A stretch of DNA of 64,000 nucleotides from Mycolicibacterium novocastrense. GTDB lineage: Bacteria > Actinomycetota > Actinomycetes > Mycobacteriales > Mycobacteriaceae. The stretch spans positions 124,001 through 188,000 of the forward strand of contig NZ_BCTA01000093.1 of the NCBI RefSeq assembly GCF_001570485.1, given 5' to 3'. Below the pieces are notes generated by a model that was given only the letters and a program-made list of their open reading frames with translations, was not told where the DNA came from and did not search any database. Positions 47,657-56,262 of this stretch are shown in pieces. Made by a program: the position numbers and the translations under genes. Positions within the stretch are counted from its first letter, which is position 1. Every line of letters starts with the position of its first letter.

Positions 47657-49285
47657 ATGACTGCGTCGCCGGCCACAAGTACTGCGCAGGAGTGGATCTC
47701 TCACGACCCCGATCCCAAGACCGCCGCCGAGCTCTCGGAGTGTTCCGAGGAAGAACTCGAGCAGCTGTTCGCACACCCCTTGACGTTCGGCACCGCAGGC
47801 CTGCGCGGGCCGTTACGCGCCGGCCCCGGCGGGATGAACCTCGCCGTGGTGCTGCGGGCCTCCTGGGCGGTGGCCAAGGTGCTCAAGGATCGAGGACTGG
47901 GCGGGCAGGACGTGATCGTCGGCCGTGACGCCCGGCACGGATCCGACGACTTCGCGCTGGCCGCCGCTGAAGTGCTTGCCGCACAGGGCTTTCCCGTGAC
48001 CTTGTTCCTCACCGCCGTACCCACGCCCACCCTCGCGTTCGCCGTACGCCATCGCCCCGCGGCGGCCGGCATCCAGATCACCGCCTCGCACAACCCGCCG
48101 TCCGACAACGGCTTCAAGGTGTTCTTCGGAGGCGGCTTCCCGATCAACTCGCCCACCGATCACGAGATCGAGGCGGCCATGACCGAGGCGCCGCACGCCG
48201 ACGAGATCCCCCGGCAGGAGGTCAGCCCCGGTGGCGTCGACGAAATCCAGCGCTACGTCGAACGCGCCGCCACTCTCCGGCACACCCACGGCGCGGTCCG
48301 GATTGCGTTCACTCCTCTGCACGGTGTGGGCGGGGAGTTCGCGCTCGACGCGTTCGTGCGCGCCGGCCTTCCCGATGTGCACGTCGTCGACGAGCAGTTC
48401 GCGCCCGACCCCGACTTCCCCACCGTCTCCACGGCCAACCCCGAGGAACCCAAGGCGGTCGAAGCCGTCCTGAGACTGGCCGCCGACGTCGACGCCGACG
48501 TCGCAATCGCACTGGATCCCGACGCCGACCGATGTGCGGTCGGCGTTCCCACGCCCGACGGGTGGCGCATGCTGTCCGGCGATGAAACAGGTTGGCTGCT
48601 CGGCGATTTCATCCTCTCGCAGATAGAGCCGGGACCGGTGATGGAGACGACTGTCGTGGCCAGCACCCTGGTGTCGTCGCGCATGCTCTCGGCGATCGCG
48701 CGTGAGCACGGAGCGCGGCACGTCGAGACACCCACCGGCTTCAAGTGGTTGTCACGCGCCGACGTCGACCTACCCGGCTGCACGCTGGTGTACGCCTACG
48801 AGGAGGCGATCGGGCACTGCGTCGATCCGTCTGCGGTCCGCGACAAGGACGGCATCAGCGCGGCGGTGTTGATCTGCGATCTGATCGTCGCGCTGCGCGA
48901 CCGCGGGCACACACTGCTCGATGCGCTCGACGACCTGGCCCGCCGCCATGGTGTGCACACCACGACCGCGGTGTCGCGACTCGTCGAGGACGCTCACGAG
49001 GCCGCCGCGGTGATGAAACGCCTGCGGGAGACACCACCCGAACGCCTCGCCGGCTACGAGGTGACCGTCACCGATCTGCTGCCCGACGAGGGCACCGACG
49101 CAGTGGTCATGACCGGAGGCGACGACGACGTCTCGGTGCGCATGGTCGTGCGACCCTCCGGCACCGAGCCGAAGGTGAAGTCCTACATCGAGGTTCGCTG
49201 TAGCGAGGTCAACGATCTGGCGGCCGCCCGGGAGCGGGCACAGCGCGTGCAGGACGAGCTACGCGAGGTCGCCGGGCGCCTTTAA
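47657..49285 (+). CDS. pmmB: Phosphomannomutase/phosphoglucomutase-family protein PmmB
   Basis: The 542-aa alpha-phosphohexomutase interconverts hexose or pentose 1- and 5/6-phosphates. The catalytic Ser loop is TASHNPPSDNGFKVFF, the metal loop DPDADRCAVGV, the sugar-specificity loop YAYEEAIGHCVDP, and the phosphate loop RPSGTEPKVKSY. It matches Rv3308. Next to nucleoside phosphorylases and deaminases a phosphopentomutase role is a reasonable alternative. The last 4 nt overlap the convergent upp gene. Confidence 0.92.
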   Translation: MTASPATSTAQEWISHDPDPKTAAELSECSEEELEQLFAHPLTFGTAGLRGPLRAGPGGMNLAVVLRASWAVAKVLKDRGLGGQDVIVGRDARHGSDDFALAAAEVLAAQGFPVTLFLTAVPTPTLAFAVRHRPAAAGIQITASHNPPSDNGFKVFFGGGFPINSPTDHEIEAAMTEAPHADEIPRQEVSPGGVDEIQRYVERAATLRHTHGAVRIAFTPLHGVGGEFALDAFVRAGLPDVHVVDEQFAPDPDFPTVSTANPEEPKAVEAVLRLAADVDADVAIALDPDADRCAVGVPTPDGWRMLSGDETGWLLGDFILSQIEPGPVMETTVVASTLVSSRMLSAIAREHGARHVETPTGFKWLSRADVDLPGCTLVYAYEEAIGHCVDPSAVRDKDGISAAVLICDLIVALRDRGHTLLDALDDLARRHGVHTTTAVSRLVEDAHEAAAVMKRLRETPPERLAGYEVTVTDLLPDEGTDAVVMTGGDDDVSVRMVVRPSGTEPKVKSYIEVRCSEVNDLAAARERAQRVQDELREVAGRL

Positions 49286-49905
49286 CGCGGGCCGAATTGG
49301 CGGTCCCCGGCGTCGCCGAGGCCCGGCACGATGTAAGCGATGTCGTTGAGGCATTCGTCGATGGTCGCGGTGACCAGCCGGATGTTCGGTGCCGCCTTCT
49401 CAAGTGCGGCAAGGCCTTCGGGGGCCACAACGACGCAGACCGCCGTGATGTCAACGGCACCCCGGGAATACAGCAGTTCGACGGTGTGCACCATCGAACC
49501 GCCCGTCGCCAGCATCGGGTCGAGCACGATCACCGGCTGCGTGCTCAAGTCCGCAGGCAGCGACTCCAGATACGGTGTCGGCTGGTGCGTTTCCTCGTTG
49601 CGTGCGACGCCGACGAAGCCCACGCGCGCCTCGGGTATCAACGCGTGTGCCTGGTCCACCATCCCGAGGCCGGCGCGTAACACCGGTACGAGCAACGGCG
49701 GGTTGGCCAGCCGGCAGCCGGTCGTCTCGGTGAGCGGGGTGCGCACGGGCACGGTATCGACCGCGGCGTCGCGGGTGGCCTCGTACACCAGCATCAGCGT
49801 CAGATCGCGAAGTGCCGCCCGGAAGGCGGCGTTGTCGGTGTTCTCGTCGCGCAGAGTGGTCAGTCGTGCGGCCGCCAGCGGGTGATCGACCACGCGCACA
49901 TCCAT
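49282..49905 (-). CDS. upp: Uracil phosphoribosyltransferase
   Basis: The 207-aa enzyme makes UMP from uracil and PRPP. VVDHPLAAARLTTLRDENT at the start, PVLRAGLGMVDQAHALIP, the PRPP site VIVLDPMLATGGSM and the uracil-binding YIVPGLGDAGDRQFG near the C-terminus are all conserved. It matches Rv3309c. It is convergent with pmmB and divergent from the small ESX-like gene, so it is a single transcription unit. Confidence 0.95.
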   Translation of the reverse strand: MDVRVVDHPLAAARLTTLRDENTDNAAFRAALRDLTLMLVYEATRDAAVDTVPVRTPLTETTGCRLANPPLLVPVLRAGLGMVDQAHALIPEARVGFVGVARNEETHQPTPYLESLPADLSTQPVIVLDPMLATGGSMVHTVELLYSRGAVDITAVCVVVAPEGLAALEKAAPNIRLVTATIDECLNDIAYIVPGLGDAGDRQFGPR

Positions 49906-49955
49906 GGGGCGACCATAGCGGGAACCGAGGGTCGCTGCGCCGCGTCCTACTCCAT

Positions 49956-50246
49956 ATGCACGCTGACACCGACGCGGTCCGGGCGCTGGCCACGACCACC
50001 GCCGCCCATGCCGACGAACTGGCCTCGATCGCTTCGAAGCTGGCCGCGGTCACCACATCCGCGGCCGCGTTCGGTCCCGTCGGCCGGCCGTTCCTCGCGG
50101 CGCTGGCCGACGCCATCCAGGGCGAGGCCCGCGGGGTGGCCGCGCTGGGCGATGATGCCTCGGCGAGCGGTGACGCCGCTTACCGGACGGCGCTCGCCTA
50201 CGACGACGCCGACGAACGCGCGGGCGCACGGGTGTTCGGCCTGTAG
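49956..50246 (+). CDS. ESX-type (EspC/DUF2580-like) small secreted-type protein
   Basis: The 96-aa Ala-rich protein is a helical hairpin of the kind targeted by type VII secretion. MHADTDAVRALATTTAAHADEL is the first helix, AAAFGPVGRPFLAALADAIQGE covers turn and second helix, and the tail has YDDADERAG. This matches the DUF2580/EspC-like pattern; the W-x-G motif itself is replaced by GPVG. The C-terminal Y-x3-D motif of type VII substrates is visible as YDDAD (Y-x3-D). It starts 3 nt before the NlpC/P60 gene, so they are coupled and probably act together. Confidence 0.7.
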   Translation: MHADTDAVRALATTTAAHADELASIASKLAAVTTSAAAFGPVGRPFLAALADAIQGEARGVAALGDDASASGDAAYRTALAYDDADERAGARVFGL

Positions 50247-50249
50247 CCG

Positions 50250-51341
50250 ATGCCGAGTGGGTTGATCGCCGGGCTGACGGCGCCGCTGCGGGAGGTCCAG
50301 TCGCTGGTCGGGTCAGGTTCGGCGGCCGAGCTCGCGACCGCCCTGCGCGATGCGCACCATGCGCTGCGCGAGGTGTCGGCGTCGGTGGGCCAGGCGTGGG
50401 GCCGCGCGGCGCAGCACTGGGCAGGCGCGGGTGCCGACGCAGCTGCGGGCGTGTTCACCGCGGCCGTCACGCGGACCGATGAGCTCGCGGAGCGGGTGGG
50501 GCGGCTCGGTGCGGCGGCTGAGACGGCAGACGCCGCGGTGGCGCGCGCTCGGGAGCGGCTGAGCGACATCGTGGACACCTTCGAGGCGCGGGCGGCAGCG
50601 CTCGAGCCGTTCCTCGACTCGCCGGGGGTGACGGAGGAGTTGGTCGCCGAGGCGCGGCGTTCACTCGCGGAGGCCGTCGCGGTGGTCGACGAGTTGCGCG
50701 CCGAACTGGACGGGCACGCCGACGGCTTTCCCACCGCACCGTCGGCGCCGGTGACCGGGCCGGCGCCGACCTCGCCCGCGGGGTTCAGTGCCCCCGGATT
50801 CGGCGGCGGAGGTGTGCCGGCCGGCGGAGCGGGTTCCGGTGCGAGTGGACTGGCATCCGGTGCGAGCACGGGCGGTCTCGGCTCGCTCGTGCGCGACATC
50901 GCCGAGTGGTCGCGCCCCGAGCCGCCTGATGCCGCGAGGTTCGGCGACGGCGTGGCGGTGCGGCTGCCGGACGGCAGCACGGCAACCGCACCGAACGCGG
51001 TGGCCGCGAGCGCCGTTCGGTATGCCCTGACCCAGCTGGGAGTGCCGTACGACTGGGGCGGCACCACGCCGGGTGTCGGCCTCGACTGCAGCGGGCTCAC
51101 CCAGTGGGCCTATTCGGAAGCCGGATTGACCCTCCCGCGGCTGGCCCAGGAACAGGACGTCGGCGCCCCCGTGGGGGCCGGCGACCTGCGGCCGGGCGAC
51201 CTCGCGATATGGGACGGTCACGTGGCGATGGTCGTCGGGAACGGCCAGATGATCGAGGCCGGCGACCCGGTGCAACTCTCGCCGATCCGCACGACCAACG
51301 CCGGGCAAGGTTTCCAGGGGTTCTGGCGCCCGACGGCGTGA
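50250..51341 (+). CDS. NlpC/P60 peptidoglycan hydrolase with ESX-like N-terminus
   Basis: The 363-aa protein has an N-terminal helical region (residues about 10-155) with WGRAAQHWAGAGADAAAGVF, resembling WXG100-type ESX proteins. A Pro/Gly/Ser-rich linker (about 160-215) follows, then a C-terminal C40 peptidase. Catalytic Cys280 is in LDCSGLTQWAY and His324 in WDGHVAMV. NlpC/P60 enzymes cut the D-Glu-mDAP bond of peptidoglycan stems. No signal peptide is visible, which fits export by a type VII system with the preceding small protein. The ATG is 3 nt after that gene's stop. Confidence 0.83.
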   Translation: MPSGLIAGLTAPLREVQSLVGSGSAAELATALRDAHHALREVSASVGQAWGRAAQHWAGAGADAAAGVFTAAVTRTDELAERVGRLGAAAETADAAVARARERLSDIVDTFEARAAALEPFLDSPGVTEELVAEARRSLAEAVAVVDELRAELDGHADGFPTAPSAPVTGPAPTSPAGFSAPGFGGGGVPAGGAGSGASGLASGASTGGLGSLVRDIAEWSRPEPPDAARFGDGVAVRLPDGSTATAPNAVAASAVRYALTQLGVPYDWGGTTPGVGLDCSGLTQWAYSEAGLTLPRLAQEQDVGAPVGAGDLRPGDLAIWDGHVAMVVGNGQMIEAGDPVQLSPIRTTNAGQGFQGFWRPTA

Positions 51342-51390
51342 GGGCACTGTGCCAGCTTCGCCGGCAGTTCCGATCGTTAGGCTGTCCGCC

Positions 51391-52656
51391 ATGGCTGCTG
51401 ACATCGTGCCGATCCGGCTCGGCTTGACCAAGGGCGACCTGTACACGTTATGGGCTCCACGCTGGCGTGACGGCGGCGACGAGTGGGAGGCCTTCCTCGG
51501 CAAGGACGAGGATCTGTACGGGTTCGAGTCGGTGGCCGACCTGGTCGCGTTCGTCAGGACCGACAAGGACAACGACCTGGTCGATCACCCCGCATGGGCC
51601 AAGCTCACCGAGGCCAACGCCCACCGCCTTGACCCGGCCGAAGAGCATCAGTACGACGTCATCGGCGTGCCCGAGATCGTCGCCGAGAAGGTCAACGAGG
51701 ATGCGGTTCGACAACTGCACCGCACACTGGTGGTCGTCTCATCGCTCGGCTCGGTGTGTGAACTGCCCGTCGTCACAAGGTTTTTCAACGGCAACCCGGT
51801 GCTAGGCACGCTCGGCGGCGGGATCGACGCCTTCTCCGGCCGAAGCGGACGTAAGAAGTGGGGCGAGATCGAGGCGGTCATCGGCCGGGCCTGGGACAAC
51901 GTCGTCGACGCGCTCGACGAGGTGATCACGACGCCCGACGTCGACAGCTCCGCCTCGCAGAAGGCGGAAGCCGAACTGGCCGAGCCTGCGCCGGAACCCG
52001 AAGACGACGAGCTGGTCGATGAGGTGTCCGAGGCCGACGACACCGAGGATGCCGAGGAGGACTCCGACGCGCTGACCACTCAGGCGCAGAGCCAGGTGCT
52101 CGGCAGCGACGAGGACTTCTGGCTCAAGGTCGGCATCGACCCGGTCCGGTTGATGACGAGCGCGGGCACCTACTACACGCTGCGCTGCTACCTCGACGAC
52201 CAGCCGGTCTTCCTCGGCCGCAACGGGCGCATCAGCGTGTTCGGCTCCGAGCGGGCGCTGGCACGTTATCTGGCCGACGAACACGATCACGACCTGTCGG
52301 GCCTGGCCACCTACGACGACATCCGCACGGCGGCCACCGACGGCTCGCTGCAGGTGGAGATCACCGACGACAACGTCTACGTGTTGACCGGCATCGTCGA
52401 CGACCTCGCCGACGGGCCCGACGCGCTCGACCGCGACCAGTTGGAGCTCGCCGTCGAACTGCTCCGCGATGTCGGTGACTACTCCGAAGACACGACCGTC
52501 GATCAGGCCCTCGATCCCGACCAACCGCTCGGCAGGCTGATCGCCCACGTCCTGGAACCCGACACCGTCCGCGCACCGAGCCCGCCGTACGCCAAGGCCG
52601 TCGAGCAGTGGGAGGCGTTGGAGGCGTTCGTCGAGTCCCGACTCCGCCCCGAATAG
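51391..52656 (+). CDS. Conserved mycobacterial protein (Rv3311 homologue)
   Basis: The 421-aa protein has about the length of M. tuberculosis Rv3311. Two related halves (residues about 5-165 and 245-421) both begin with a TLWAPRW/YTLRCYLDD-like strand and contain ESVADLVAFV and ERALARYLAD. They are joined by a strongly acidic linker (residues about 195-235, with PEDDELVDEVSEADDTED). It has been labelled a primosomal protein, without support I can see in the sequence. No enzyme motif is found. It may be a structural or binding protein; a palindromic repeat follows the stop. Confidence 0.85.
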   Translation: MAADIVPIRLGLTKGDLYTLWAPRWRDGGDEWEAFLGKDEDLYGFESVADLVAFVRTDKDNDLVDHPAWAKLTEANAHRLDPAEEHQYDVIGVPEIVAEKVNEDAVRQLHRTLVVVSSLGSVCELPVVTRFFNGNPVLGTLGGGIDAFSGRSGRKKWGEIEAVIGRAWDNVVDALDEVITTPDVDSSASQKAEAELAEPAPEPEDDELVDEVSEADDTEDAEEDSDALTTQAQSQVLGSDEDFWLKVGIDPVRLMTSAGTYYTLRCYLDDQPVFLGRNGRISVFGSERALARYLADEHDHDLSGLATYDDIRTAATDGSLQVEITDDNVYVLTGIVDDLADGPDALDRDQLELAVELLRDVGDYSEDTTVDQALDPDQPLGRLIAHVLEPDTVRAPSPPYAKAVEQWEALEAFVESRLRPE

Positions 52657-52671
52657 GGGCACGCCTTCGCC

Positions 52672-52732
52672 GCGAGCGACCGCAAACTGTCACGCGCACG
52701 CGGCGTGTCGGGGGACAGACGCGGTCGCTCGC
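52672..52732. repeat. Palindromic intergenic repeat (type 2, solo copy)
   Basis: GCGAGCGACCGC (52672-52683) and its exact complement (52721-52732) form a 12-bp stem, extended by an inner CTGTC/GACAG pair. The reverse complement carries CGACACGCCG after the left arm, as in the other type 2 copies. It lies between the convergent Rv3311-like and add genes. A-rich flank on the + strand means it is not a typical terminator in that direction. Confidence 0.87.
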
Positions 52733-52750
52733 GCGGAAAAAGAAGGAGAC

Positions 52751-53839
52751 TCAGCCGATCAGGACGGCGTAGCGCGGCTTGATCACGTCGTCGATGATGG
52801 ACAGGCGCTCGTCGAAGGAGATGAACGCCGACTTCATCGCGTTGATCGTGAACCGCTGCAGATCGCTCCAGCCGTAGCCGAAGGTCTCGACCAGCCGCAG
52901 CATCTCCTGGCTCATCGTCGTGTCGCTCATCAGCCGGTTGTCGGTGTTGACGGTGACGCGGAAGCGCAGCCGGGCCAGCAGGTCGAACGGATGCTCGGCG
53001 ATGCTGGCCACGGCCCCGGTCTGCACATTCGACGAGGGGCACATTTCGAACGGGATTCGCTTGTCGCGCAACAGCGCCGCAAGCCGGCCCAGCTGCGCGG
53101 TGCCGTCGGGCGCGACGGTGATGTCGTCGGCGATCCGCACGCCGTGGCCGAGGCGGTCGGCACCGCAGTATGCGATCGCCTCGTGGATCGACGGCAGACC
53201 GAACGCCTCCCCCGCGTGAATCGTGAAGCGCGCGTTGTTCCCTCGCATGTACTCGAACGCGTCGAGGTGGCGTGTGGGCGGGTGGCCGGCTTCTGCGCCC
53301 GCGATGTCGAAACCGACCACGCCCTTGTCGCGGCACCGGATCGCCAGTTCGGCGATCTCCAGAGAGCGTGCCGCGTGCCGCATCGCGGTCACCAGACAGC
53401 GCACGGTGATGGTCCGCCCTTCGGCGCTGGCCGCCTTCTCACCGTCGGCGAATCCGGCCATCACCGCGTCGACGACGGCGTCCAGCGACAGTCCGCCGTC
53501 GATGTGCAGTTCGGGCGCGAAGCGGATCTCGGCGTAGACCACGTTGTCGGCGGCCAGGTCCTCGACGCACTCGTAGGCCACCCGGTGCAGGGCCTCGGGT
53601 GTCTGCATGACGCCGACGGTGTGGGCGAACGGCTCCAGATAGCGCACCAGCGAACCGCTGTGCGCGGCGGTGCGGAAGAACGTCGCCAGCTCGTCGACAT
53701 CGGAGGCCGGAAGGTCGTCGTATCCGGTCGCCTCGGCCAGCTCGAGGACGGTCGCCGGGCGCAGCCCGCCGTCCAGGTGGTCGTGCAGCAGCGCCTTGGG
53801 CGCTTGTCTGATCGAGTCCAGCGTCAGCGGCGTCGTCAT
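52751..53839 (-). CDS. add: Adenosine deaminase
   Basis: The 362-aa zinc enzyme deaminates adenosine to inosine. LHDHLDGGLRP carries two zinc ligands, FTIHAGEAFG a further ligand region, DRLGHGVRI the His that polarises water, and NTDNRLMSDT the final Asp ligands. It matches Rv3313c. The stop of deoA is 14 nt upstream in the same direction, so cdd, deoA and add form a pyrimidine and purine nucleoside salvage operon. Confidence 0.95.
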   Translation of the reverse strand: MTTPLTLDSIRQAPKALLHDHLDGGLRPATVLELAEATGYDDLPASDVDELATFFRTAAHSGSLVRYLEPFAHTVGVMQTPEALHRVAYECVEDLAADNVVYAEIRFAPELHIDGGLSLDAVVDAVMAGFADGEKAASAEGRTITVRCLVTAMRHAARSLEIAELAIRCRDKGVVGFDIAGAEAGHPPTRHLDAFEYMRGNNARFTIHAGEAFGLPSIHEAIAYCGADRLGHGVRIADDITVAPDGTAQLGRLAALLRDKRIPFEMCPSSNVQTGAVASIAEHPFDLLARLRFRVTVNTDNRLMSDTTMSQEMLRLVETFGYGWSDLQRFTINAMKSAFISFDERLSIIDDVIKPRYAVLIG

Positions 53840-53853
53840 CTCGCTCTCCGGTT

Positions 53854-55161
53854 CTAGTCTCCGCTCGTGATTCGGTCGATGATCAGTGGACGCGGCGGCG
53901 GTGCGGCGTCGCCGACGGCCCAGTTGCCGTCCAGTTCGGCGATCGCCCGCTCGAAACGGTCGGGGGTCTCGGTGTAGAGCGTGAACAGCGGCTCCCCGGC
54001 GCTCACAGCTTCACCCACCCGCCGGTGGATGTACATCCCGGCGCCCGGCTGGACCCGCTCACCAGGAGCGGAGCGGCCCGCTCCGAGCCGCCACACCGCC
54101 AGACCCACCGCCATCGCGTCGATGCTCTCCATCCTGCCATCGCGCGGCGCCGTGATGGTCTCGGCGTGGGGGCCGACGGGCAAGTCCCCTGCCAGATCAC
54201 CGCCCTGCGCGGCGACGAGTTCGCGGAACCGGTCCATCGCCGAGCCGTCCTGAAGGGTCTGGGCCGGGTCCACACCGTCGAGGCCCGCGGCGTCCAGCAT
54301 CTCGGCGGCCAGCGTCAGCGTGAGCTCCACCACGTCCGGCGGGCCGCCGCCAGCGAGCACCTCCAGCGATTCGGCCACCTCCACCGCATTGCCCACGGCG
54401 CGGCCCAGCGGCGTGGACATGTCGGTCAGCACCGCCCGGCTGGCCACGCCGTGCGCGGTACCCAGTTCGACCATCGTGCGGGCCAGTTCCCGCGATTCGT
54501 CCTCCGTCTTCAGAAACGCGCCCGAACCGACCTTGGTGTCGAGTACCAGGGCATCAACGCCCTCGGCGATCTTCTTGCTCATCACCGAGCTCGCGATCAG
54601 CGGCAGCGACTCCGTGGTCGCCGTGATGTCGCGCAGCGCGTAGATCTTCCGGTCGGCGGGAGCCAGCTCACCCGCGGCGAATATCGCAGCGCCTAAGTCG
54701 CAAAGCTGTTGACGGATATGATGTTTCGAGATCTCTGCGGTGAACCCCGCAATGGACTCGAGCTTGTCGAGCGTGCCGCCGGTGTGGCCGAGTCCGCGGC
54801 CGGCGGCCTGCGGCACCGCGCCGCCGCAGGCCATCACCACGGGCACCAGCGGGATGGTGATCTTGTCCCCCACACCACCGGTGGAGTGCTTGTCCACCAA
54901 CGCCAGAGGCTTACCGCCCCGGCGAAGATCGCTGAAGTCCAGCCGCTCGCCGGAGTCGACCATGGCCGCCGTCCAACGGGCGATCTCGGCCGGCGACATA
55001 CCGCGCAGGAAAATCGCCATCAGCAACGCCGACATCTGCTCGTCGGCCACGTGGCCGTGGGTGTAGGCGTCGACCACCCAGTCGATCGCCGCGTCCGAGA
55101 GTGCCCCGCCGTCGCGCTTGGTCCGGATCACCGACGGTGCATCAAATGTGAACTGCGTCAC
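53854..55161 (-). CDS. deoA: Thymidine phosphorylase
   Basis: The 435-aa enzyme cleaves thymidine with phosphate. The phosphate and thymine site motif is DKHSTGGVGDKITIPLVPVV, then GRGLGHTGGTLDKLESI and the substrate loop LYALRDIT-type YALRDITATTESLPLI. The C-terminal PYNP domain follows (GMYIHRRVGEAVSAGEPLF). It matches Rv3314c. The GTG start at 55161 overlaps the cdd stop (GTGA); longer frames to 55452 lie inside cdd. Confidence 0.94.
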   Translation of the reverse strand: MTQFTFDAPSVIRTKRDGGALSDAAIDWVVDAYTHGHVADEQMSALLMAIFLRGMSPAEIARWTAAMVDSGERLDFSDLRRGGKPLALVDKHSTGGVGDKITIPLVPVVMACGGAVPQAAGRGLGHTGGTLDKLESIAGFTAEISKHHIRQQLCDLGAAIFAAGELAPADRKIYALRDITATTESLPLIASSVMSKKIAEGVDALVLDTKVGSGAFLKTEDESRELARTMVELGTAHGVASRAVLTDMSTPLGRAVGNAVEVAESLEVLAGGGPPDVVELTLTLAAEMLDAAGLDGVDPAQTLQDGSAMDRFRELVAAQGGDLAGDLPVGPHAETITAPRDGRMESIDAMAVGLAVWRLGAGRSAPGERVQPGAGMYIHRRVGEAVSAGEPLFTLYTETPDRFERAIAELDGNWAVGDAAPPPRPLIIDRITSGD

Positions 55162-55580
55162 GGAGTTTCCCCGCCTCCCGACCGGCCACGCCGGGCGAGG
55201 TCCTGCGGCCCGAACGCGTCGGGCAACAGATCGGCCAGCGGCCGCGGTCCGCTCGGATGGTCGATCACCATCTCGGGCCCGCCGTGTTCGAGTAGCACCT
55301 GACGGCACCGGCCGCACGGCATGAGCAACTCTCCGGCCGCGTCGACGCACGACAGCGCGATCAGGCGTCCACCGCCGCTCGAATGCAGGTCGCAGACCAC
55401 CGCGCACTCCGCGCAGAGACCAAGACCATATGAGACATTTTCCACATTGCAACCAGTCACCACACGCCCGTCGTCGACCAGGGCGGCCGCGCCCACCGCG
55501 AAGCCCGAATATGGGGCGTAAGCGTTCTCAGATACTTCTGTTGCCTTGCGGCGCAACGCTTTCCAGTTGATCTCCGACAT
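55158..55580 (-). CDS. cdd: Cytidine deaminase
   Basis: The 140-aa tetrameric zinc enzyme turns cytidine to uridine. The nucleophilic Glu and first Cys are in LGLCAECAVV, and the remaining ligands in MPCGRCRQVL. YAPYSGFAVGAA is the conserved start and NVENVSYG the substrate loop. The ATG at 55580 follows GGCGAGGGTGGG, which acts as ribosome-binding site; the longer frame to 55655 is not family-like. It is divergent from sdhC and is the first gene of the salvage operon with deoA and add. Confidence 0.95.
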   Translation of the reverse strand: MSEINWKALRRKATEVSENAYAPYSGFAVGAAALVDDGRVVTGCNVENVSYGLGLCAECAVVCDLHSSGGGRLIALSCVDAAGELLMPCGRCRQVLLEHGGPEMVIDHPSGPRPLADLLPDAFGPQDLARRGRSGGGETP

Positions 55581-55687
55581 CGTCCCACCCTCGCCCGGCC
55601 GGTTCTGAATGCATTCCGATGCCGCCTCCGCGGAGCCGGAAACCGGAATAGGCAACCCTAACTTCGGCGTTTTTCAAGACATCGACG

Positions 55688-55709
55688 GCTAAACCGTAGT
55701 TCGTTTAGC
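55688..55709. promoter_or_regulatory. Inverted repeat in the cdd-sdhC divergent region
   Basis: GCTAAAC (55688-55694) and GTTTAGC (55703-55709) are perfect 7-bp arms separated by 8 nt. GTTTAG recurs at 55721. The site lies in the divergent region between cdd and sdhC and may be an operator for sdh or cdd. It does not fit a SigF promoter because GGGT follows after only 12 nt. Confidence 0.45.
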
Positions 55710-55839
55710 AGTACAACTGGGTTTAGAGTCGCCCCGAGGTTTGGGTGAAGTGCGCGAACCGGAACCGACCGCCAGGAAGGAACCTGCCGCCCGGTGCAGC
55801 TCCGAAGCCCAATCGTCCACCGAAGGCGTTGGAGGCCAG

Positions 55840-56262
55840 ATGAGTACTGCGACACCCGAGAGCCCAGCTGCTCCACGATCGCAACCGTCGCGCAGACGGA
55901 CCCTCTACCGCGGCGATCCCGGGATGTGGTCATGGGTCCTGCACCGCATCACCGGTGCGACGATCTTCTTCTTCTTGTTCGTCCACGTGCTCGACACGGC
56001 GCTGGTGCGGGTCAGCCCGCAGGCCTATAACGAGGTCATCGAGACCTACAAGACTCCGCTGATCGGGCTGATGGAGATCGGGCTGGTCGTCGCCGTGCTC
56101 TACCACGCACTCAACGGCGTTCGGGTGATTCTCATCGACTTCTGGCAGCACGGCGCGCGCTATCAGCGGGTGATGCTCTGGGTCGTGGTCGGCGTCTTCC
56201 TGGCGATCTTCATCCCGTCGCTGGGCGTCATCGGCATGCACATGGCGGAGCGTTTCCTGTGA
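55840..56262 (+). CDS. sdhC: Succinate dehydrogenase cytochrome b556 subunit
   Basis: The 140-aa subunit anchors the Sdh2-type complex and carries one haem ligand. Three helices are visible (ITGATIFFFLFVHVLDTALV, IGLMEIGLVVAVLYHALNGV, VMLWVVVGVFLAIFIPSLGV), and HRITG and HVLD hold histidines for haem and quinone. The ATG at 55840 follows GGAGG at close spacing; the frame to 55741 is unsupported. SdhD starts inside its stop (GTGA). The unit sdhC-D-A-B corresponds to Rv3316-Rv3319. Confidence 0.92.
   Translation: MSTATPESPAAPRSQPSRRRTLYRGDPGMWSWVLHRITGATIFFFLFVHVLDTALVRVSPQAYNEVIETYKTPLIGLMEIGLVVAVLYHALNGVRVILIDFWQHGARYQRVMLWVVVGVFLAIFIPSLGVIGMHMAERFL

Noticed and set aside
52672..52740. Palindrome plus A-rich tail as an intrinsic terminator of the Rv3311-like gene
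   Set aside because: The run after the stem on the + strand is A, not T, so RNA would lack the U-tract; it is listed as a repeat.
55703..55725. GTTTAG and GGGTTT before sdhC as a SigF promoter
   Set aside because: The spacer is 12 nt from GTTT and the -10 lacks the A of GGGTA.
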